Source: Liminaster sp017519885 (lineage in GTDB: Bacteria > Bacteroidota > Bacteroidia > Bacteroidales > UBA3663). From it: a stretch of 64,000 nt of DNA. The stretch is taken from NCBI GenBank assembly GCA_017519885.1, contig JAFWRO010000018.1:1-64000 (forward strand), written 5' to 3'. Below the pieces are notes generated by a model. It did not search any database, had not been told where the DNA came from, and worked only from the letters and a program-made list of their open reading frames with translations. Both the position numbers and the translations under genes were made by a program. Below, one piece after another: positions 59,205 through 64,000 of this stretch. Position 1 is the first letter of the stretch. Each line of letters starts with the position of its first letter.

Positions 59205-60029
59205 TTATATACTTAAAGGAATATGGAGTCTTCGCAGAATGGCATTGATGAACTGGGGGACCTTCCAGCTCATCTTCATCAGCTTGATGAGATTGGGATG
59301 ACTGAAGCCATAGTCGCCATAGATCTTGACATCCTCCAGGAACATACGTCTGCGGTGTTTCGGATTGGTGCTCAAACCACCCATACGCATACGGATGACA
59401 TTCTGGGGCAGGTAGCAGATGCGAAGAGGATATTCGTGCAGATAATAAATCAGAAATTTCGTATCAGCTGCCATGCGATACTGCTCGTCATAGAGAACTT
59501 CGGGATTCAAGGCGGCTCGACGGATATAGACGGTGGGATGCAGAGGCAACCAGCCGAAGCGAACCTTCCATCGGCGGAACTTGCCGCTCACCCAAAGGCG
59601 CATCACTTTCTTGGGATCCTTCTCATCGACAAATTCCCCATCGCCATAAACCAGATCTGCAGCAGTCAGGTCGAAGCATTTCACATATTCCGAGACAATC
59701 TGCTGGCTTATCAAAGTGTCGTCGCTATGCACAAGTCCTATCACGTCTCCTGTAGCACGGCGCATACCCTTGTTCAAGGCTTCGTACATTCCATGGTCAG
59801 GCTCACTAATGAAACGTGTCTCGCGGGCATGTCGTCGGATGAGTTCGGTCTTTCCTTCTGTAGCTTCATGCTGCAGCAATTCCCGAATATATTCCACCGA
59901 ACCATCAGTCGATGCACCATCCACAATCAGGTACTCGATGTCAGGATAGTCCTGCTCGAGCACGCTATGAATGGCTCCGTCAATTGTACCCTTTCGGTTA
60001 TAGCAGGCTGTGATGATGGTTACTTTCAT
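59205..60029 (-). CDS. Family 2 glycosyltransferase
   Basis: A 274-residue cytoplasmic GT-A glycosyltransferase beginning MKVTIITACYNRKGTIDGAI, with YLIVDGASTDGSVEYI, SEPDHGMYEALNKGMRRATG and the metal motif HSDD. This is the WcaA-like subtype often adding hexoses in colanic-acid-type pathways. It follows another family 2 enzyme by 26 bp and precedes the nucleotidyltransferase gene by 4 bp. Donor and acceptor are unknown. Confidence 0.92.
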   Translation of the reverse strand: MKVTIITACYNRKGTIDGAIHSVLEQDYPDIEYLIVDGASTDGSVEYIRELLQHEATEGKTELIRRHARETRFISEPDHGMYEALNKGMRRATGDVIGLVHSDDTLISQQIVSEYVKCFDLTAADLVYGDGEFVDEKDPKKVMRLWVSGKFRRWKVRFGWLPLHPTVYIRRAALNPEVLYDEQYRMAADTKFLIYYLHEYPLRICYLPQNVIRMRMGGLSTNPKHRRRMFLEDVKIYGDYGFSHPNLIKLMKMSWKVPQFINAILRRLHIPLSI

Positions 60030-60055
60030 AAAGAAAAAATCCCAACAAAATTGAT

Positions 60056-60883
60056 TTACTTATCAATATATGTATCTCCCCATATTTTCTTGACAAGCCA
60101 ATCGGGGAGAAGATTGATAAAAATGATGTTTGCGTTATAGGCGATCGCATGAAGTATACCGAAGTGCTTGCGACGAAAATAGAAATTCTTATCGAGTGGC
60201 GAGCCCAATGGTTTCCTTAAAGCCTTGAATCGTTCCGATAATGTAGTTCCCCATTTACGGATTCGGCACACATCATTCCGATAGCCTGCAGCAATAGGGC
60301 GACGTGTCGAAACAACTGCCATACCATGTTCTTGGGCTCGCATTCCATAATCCACATCGCCAAGATCGTGGATAAAATAAGGATCGAGAAGGCCAATCTT
60401 TTCCACTACTATTTTGGGCACAAGCACCACATTCCCATTCATCCATCTGATGTTCTGTGATTGTCCTGTAGCCTGCACCAATTGTTTAGAAGCATCATAT
60501 CCTCCATAGATAATCCTCGTCTTGTCAAAATCCTCAATCAATCCCGAAACGATGCAATCTCCATTTGGACAACAGGCTTTCAATTCAGTATAGAAATCGG
60601 GATAAAGCACTACATCATCATTCAGCCAAAGATACTCATCATAGTCTACTTTGACAGCTTCTTTCCATGCTGCAAGCATCCCTCGATTCCAATAAAGTGA
60701 GCCATCTCCTCGAACGATATGAACCTTTGGGAATGTCATCTTCACCGTCTCTGCTGTTCCATCTGTACAACCATCATCCGTAAGATAAATTTCCACATTA
60801 GGAAGAATATCATAGAGAGACTTTAGACAAGCAAGCGTCTTTGTATTTCGATTATGACAAGTAAGCAGAGCTGCAGTTTTCAT
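60056..60883 (-). CDS. Family 2 glycosyltransferase, rhamnosyltransferase-like
   Basis: A 275-residue GT-A enzyme starting MKTAALLTCHNRNTKTLACL. The sequence LTDDGCTDGTAE, VHIVRGDGSLYWNRGMLAAWK and WLNDDVVLYPDFY recalls rhamnosyl- and GlcNAc-type family 2 transferases, and MNGNVVLVPKIVVEKIGLLD is the usual second-half motif. The start at 60883 is chosen because the further upstream codons overlap the previous gene and precede the beta-strand by an atypical 11 residues. Specificity is not inferable. Confidence 0.88.
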   Translation of the reverse strand: MKTAALLTCHNRNTKTLACLKSLYDILPNVEIYLTDDGCTDGTAETVKMTFPKVHIVRGDGSLYWNRGMLAAWKEAVKVDYDEYLWLNDDVVLYPDFYTELKACCPNGDCIVSGLIEDFDKTRIIYGGYDASKQLVQATGQSQNIRWMNGNVVLVPKIVVEKIGLLDPYFIHDLGDVDYGMRAQEHGMAVVSTRRPIAAGYRNDVCRIRKWGTTLSERFKALRKPLGSPLDKNFYFRRKHFGILHAIAYNANIIFINLLPDWLVKKIWGDTYIDK

Positions 60884-60900
60884 TTGTTTGACTTCAAAAG

Positions 60901-61899
60901 TCATTTCCAATAGCATCCTCCCTCCACGACCTCGGAATCTTTGGGAGTATCGACATCAAGTGGGAAGCACCAATGTTCATTAAATAAACTTCGATAGTCC
61001 CAAGAAATAACAACTCCTGGACGATATTCAAACGTCCCGACATGTTCCTCCGTCCACCGTTTCCCTTTTATACCGAATAGGAGCTGTAATCCTCCTGCTA
61101 AATGTACAGCTTGTTTTCCGAGACGTTTCACATGGGCTGCTAATGGCATTCCATACGCACCACAACCTATCAAAGCAATATCGAAATCTATTTTTTCAAT
61201 TTGGCGCTCCATAAATGCTAATGCCTCAAACCAATCTTTAAACTCCGTCTTATTCCCAGCAATTGTCTGGATAGCCTTTAAAGTAATAAGTTCAAATTCG
61301 GGAAGGATGTCCGGATTCTCGAAAAGCAATTCCCTCTTTGCATATTGCTGCTTGATGGTATTCTCGAATGGATGAATCACCAAAACCTTCTTCCCTTTCA
61401 ATATCCTCGTCCATGGCCGTTCCACGAAAAAAGGATAAAGCATCTCCAACTGTATCTTTGGGATTCCTGTTCGAAGAGGCATAAACTTCTCATAATATTG
61501 ATGAGAAACCAACAAATCAATTTCTGGAATATCTTGTAGATATCGCTCTGAGAAACGCTCTGCCGTATCCTTTCCTTCAGGGAAAATTCCAGACCAAAGG
61601 TTCATAAAACGGAAATGGTCTTCATTCCACCATGGCGTATGGGTATAATCGGTAATATAGCTAACACACTTCTTAAAAAAAGACTGACTTCTATGTACAC
61701 AAAGATAATTGTTGACGCAATTAATTTCAGTCGTTCCGAATCTCGAAATCATACATGGCTGTCCCGATGACAATAATTCATAAATCTTGTCATTAGAAGA
61801 TTGGCGATTGCAGTCACATTCAGGATTAAGGAAATGCTTTCGCGTTACCTTTCTATATCCATGCTTCAGCAAACGTATGAAAATATCCTTTAATCTCAT
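60901..61899 (-). CDS. GT-D-fold-like glycosyltransferase candidate
   Basis: A 332-residue soluble protein. The segment CMISRFGTTEINC resembles the RFG-x-x-E motif of GT-D (DUF1792-like) glycosyltransferases, and the Rossmann-like ILKGKKVLVIHPF and FDIALIGCGAYGMPLAAHVKRLGKQAVHLAGGLQLLFG complete the pattern. Such proteins are usual in polysaccharide clusters of Bacteroidetes. It lies 1 bp after the polymerase-like gene. The fold assignment is by motif and not secure, and the sugar is unknown. Confidence 0.7.
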   Translation of the reverse strand: MRLKDIFIRLLKHGYRKVTRKHFLNPECDCNRQSSNDKIYELLSSGQPCMISRFGTTEINCVNNYLCVHRSQSFFKKCVSYITDYTHTPWWNEDHFRFMNLWSGIFPEGKDTAERFSERYLQDIPEIDLLVSHQYYEKFMPLRTGIPKIQLEMLYPFFVERPWTRILKGKKVLVIHPFENTIKQQYAKRELLFENPDILPEFELITLKAIQTIAGNKTEFKDWFEALAFMERQIEKIDFDIALIGCGAYGMPLAAHVKRLGKQAVHLAGGLQLLFGIKGKRWTEEHVGTFEYRPGVVISWDYRSLFNEHWCFPLDVDTPKDSEVVEGGCYWK

Positions 61900-61900
61900 G

Positions 61901-63523
61901 TCAATGCTTTAAGAAAGGAAGTCGCTTGACTATATTAATAGTGATAAGATATACAATGACTGTCTCCCAGAATCCCCTAAAAATAAAACGTGTCTCAAAA
62001 AGGTAGAAATGTCTATCGCTAAATAAAGCCAAATAATCCATCATGCCTGCGAAGAAGAACAATGGAAGTATAATGCGTCCATTCTTAAATAGTATAATGG
62101 AATCCATCAGATAAAAGACAATAAGATAAAGAGGTATTAGAACGAGTGGAAACCAATAGCCAAATAACGCCAATCCCAACCCTTGCAATGAACCGATCTT
62201 GATACCACCAAGATAAGTCCTGCCATCAACCGAAAGATAATACAACAGATCAGACAAAGAATATTGCCTTTCATCGAATGATATTCTCATTCCTATCTTG
62301 CGCTTGATAATGCCAGGTAACTGGTCAACAATCTTCTCGTAAAAACTCAGCCTCATCTTTTGCCGATCCATCTCATTCAATCTATTTGCATGGAAAATAG
62401 TCTCGTCAAGAATCTTCAAACTACAGAAACGATTGAACAAATCACTGCTCAAATATCTTTCGTCCCATACCATAGATGAATACTCTTTCTTTATTAATTC
62501 AGATGATTCATCTTCCATTGCCCCCGTATTATTCATTGTCATTTCAATGATTTCAATCGCATTTTTTCCAGAACGATTGTCTCGAACGGAAACCATAGAT
62601 TCTGATATAGATTGAAACGGACCTGCAAAAAACAAGAATAAAACACTAATTGGCACTAAATACTTAGCCTTGAAGAAAGCCTTCCTTTGTTCTGCATAGA
62701 AAAGGAAATAAAGAACCATCGAAAACGCCGCATTTGCAAATACTGTAATGGCGGCCGTTCTCATATTGGTTCCGATACCAATAACAAATATTGCCAAAGC
62801 AAGGGTTATTATCAGTAAGTGATTAATCTTGTAAACATCTTTAATATTATTGAATTTACGAAAATAAAAAATGAATACACACTGATAATAACTCGAAAAG
62901 AATAGACTGATAGCCCATTCTGCAACACCAAAACGTGAATTCACATTTAGACTCTCTTCTGTGTAGAGTCCTCGGGTTAACATTATGTAAGCATACCAAA
63001 TAAAGGATCCTATGATTAAAAACCATACTTCTTGGCTTGAAAGGCTTTTAAAAAATCCAAATCTATACAGATAATTCCTTACTATATTCTTGTTTTTCGC
63101 CCATTTCGTATAGACTGAATGGATTATCAAGAGTATAACTTGGAGAAAAATCAAATAGAAGAAAGTATTATACGGATTACGCATATTATACGTAATCGGT
63201 TTCAACTCCATTAAGGTTGCAGGAAGAGGTAAAACGTCAAAGAATAGGCAAAAGAACAACAATGACGATGTAGAGACAGTATGATAAAGCAATTTGTGAG
63301 TATAACATAAGGTTTGCCTTGTCATTAGAATTCCCAAATACGAAACAAGCAAACCGAATGCGACATCAAAGGCCGGGAAGAATATCAATTCAACAATAGA
63401 CAAGACAAGATAACCCTTCAATATCCAAAGGAAGCTTTGATTCAATCCTCTGAATATGCGAAGTCGCCATGAACGAACTTTCTTATCTGATTCTAATAAG
63501 TTTTTCTGAATATCTTGCTCCAT
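61901..63523 (-). CDS. O-antigen/repeat-unit polymerase-like membrane protein (Wzy type)
   Basis: A 540-residue polytopic inner-membrane protein with about twelve hydrophobic segments, for example GYLVLSIVELIFFPAFDVAF and HLLIITLALAIFVIGIGTNM. A large loop around residues 300-430 (SISESMVSVRDNRSGKNAIE) is typical of oligosaccharide repeat-unit polymerases. It is the second polymerase-like gene of the cluster and is AT-rich: 11 of 60 bases at 62821-62880 are G or C. The start at 63523 overlaps the preceding glycosyltransferase gene by 41 bp. Confidence 0.75.
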   Translation of the reverse strand: MEQDIQKNLLESDKKVRSWRLRIFRGLNQSFLWILKGYLVLSIVELIFFPAFDVAFGLLVSYLGILMTRQTLCYTHKLLYHTVSTSSLLFFCLFFDVLPLPATLMELKPITYNMRNPYNTFFYLIFLQVILLIIHSVYTKWAKNKNIVRNYLYRFGFFKSLSSQEVWFLIIGSFIWYAYIMLTRGLYTEESLNVNSRFGVAEWAISLFFSSYYQCVFIFYFRKFNNIKDVYKINHLLIITLALAIFVIGIGTNMRTAAITVFANAAFSMVLYFLFYAEQRKAFFKAKYLVPISVLFLFFAGPFQSISESMVSVRDNRSGKNAIEIIEMTMNNTGAMEDESSELIKKEYSSMVWDERYLSSDLFNRFCSLKILDETIFHANRLNEMDRQKMRLSFYEKIVDQLPGIIKRKIGMRISFDERQYSLSDLLYYLSVDGRTYLGGIKIGSLQGLGLALFGYWFPLVLIPLYLIVFYLMDSIILFKNGRIILPLFFFAGMMDYLALFSDRHFYLFETRFIFRGFWETVIVYLITINIVKRLPFLKH

Positions 63524-64000
63524 AGTTTTCCCACGAAAGTCGTTTCATACCTTCTCCAGCATAATTCCTTTTCCCTTGCTGCATCCGTGCTAGATTCAAT
63601 CCTTTATCAACAGCATCAAGAAGAGCATCTACTGACAAATCCTCCATTTCAATAATCCATTTCTTATCTGCAAGTTGCTCTCTCAAGTCTACACCGCCTG
63701 TTTCTTTTGAACAAACAACGGGCAATCCGCAAACAATTGCCTGAGCTTGAACTAAAGCTAAACCTTCTGCCCTCGAAGGCAACACGAAGACACGAGCCTT
63801 AGCATAATAATTGACTAGTTCTTTCTGATCTACAGGTTCTTGATGTGTCATATTTGACATCTTCGGGAAATCGAGATTCACTAAAGCTCCTACATGTAAC
63901 AGTTTATAACCATATCTTTCACATAATTCAGTCAACAAATCACAACCCTTCTCGTATCTCCATCCGCCCACATAAATCAAGTCAAACTCGTTACTGCAAG
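63483..64000 (-). CDS. Family 1/4 glycosyltransferase, C-terminal part (5' end outside window)
   Basis: The frame remains open to the window edge, so the gene is truncated by the window, not by mutation. The visible 172 residues form the GT-B C-terminal domain: LIYVGGWRYEKGCDLLTELC, KARVFVLPSRAEGLALVQAQ with the family Glu, and VVCSKETGGVD. The N-terminal acceptor domain lies beyond base 64000. Likely a retaining GT4-type enzyme of the surface-polysaccharide cluster. Confidence 0.85.
   Translation of the reverse strand, partial: CSNEFDLIYVGGWRYEKGCDLLTELCERYGYKLLHVGALVNLDFPKMSNMTHQEPVDQKELVNYYAKARVFVLPSRAEGLALVQAQAIVCGLPVVCSKETGGVDLREQLADKKWIIEMEDLSVDALLDAVDKGLNLARMQQGKRNYAGEGMKRLSWENYGARYSEKLIRIR

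Noticed and set aside
60884..60916. Upstream start of the second family 2 glycosyltransferase
   Set aside because: It overlaps the preceding gene and adds residues before the first beta-strand that are not usual in the family.
1..64000. Insertion sequences, integrases, attachment sites and rRNA genes
   Set aside because: No transposase, recombinase or rRNA sequence was seen. The tRNA-Pro gene has no adjacent integrase or duplicated 3' end within the window.

Overview
The window reads as a chromosomal segment of a Bacteroidales bacterium, probably Prevotellaceae or a close relative. Support comes from the SusC/SusD pair, RagB-type lipoproteins, a fused SecDF, a Bacteroidales-type malate dehydrogenase, DUF1573, DUF4923 and TIGR02757 family proteins, and promoters of the Bacteroidetes type (TTTG, about 20 nt, TAnnTTTG). 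I count 51 protein genes and one tRNA, with no rRNA, insertion sequence or CRISPR array. The assignment to Prevotellaceae is inference.

Layout. 1-14.5 kb (+ strand): 3' part of alaS, a DUF1573 protein, mdh, a large rhamnogalacturonan-lyase-like secreted protein, tsaC, a polyprenyl sugar-phosphate transferase, a ClC channel with CBS domains, an outer-membrane barrel, a double-CBM20 protein that looks like MalQ without its catalytic domain, and a DUF4923 protein. 14.5-17.7 kb (- strand): rplM-rpsI-rpsB-tsf followed by tRNA-Pro(CGG), with structured leaders before rplM and rpsB. 17.8-22.9 kb (+): TIGR02757 protein, GH2 beta-galactosidase, EamA transporter and a small unknown. 22.9-37 kb: a compact starch-utilisation locus (GH97, SusC, SusD, a four-module SusE/F-like protein, two GH13 amylases, all -) opposite a divergent SusR-like regulator (+). 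The two promoters lie in a 311-bp gap, and a pair of 9-bp direct repeats sits directly upstream of the GH97 promoter.

37-46.8 kb: HAD phosphatase, phosphoribosyltransferase, a family 2 glycosyltransferase, fmt, secDF, then an Ig-like lipoprotein and a DUF3108 protein. 46.8-64 kb (-): an acyl-ACP thioesterase, a DUF4846-M15 peptidase fusion, and a surface-polysaccharide cluster with two polymerase-like proteins, four glycosyltransferases including one GT-D-like, a nucleotidyltransferase and three acyltransferases. Two secreted glycan-degrading enzymes, GH78 and GH28, are embedded in this cluster, and GH78 is joined to the nucleotidyltransferase gene by an ATGA overlap. The far end is visibly AT-rich, as is common for exchangeable O-antigen or capsule regions.

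The most unusual signal is not a gene. At least nine places carry short tandem arrays with a 9- or 10-bp period, each with its own locus-specific unit but similar palindromic cores (TTCGAA, TCTAGA, TTCTGAA, TTTGAA). Several are paired as inverted arms. Two sit inside genes, and both of those have a strict 9-bp period that adds three-residue protein repeats without breaking the frame. A 41-bp hairpin element occurs beside two of the arrays.
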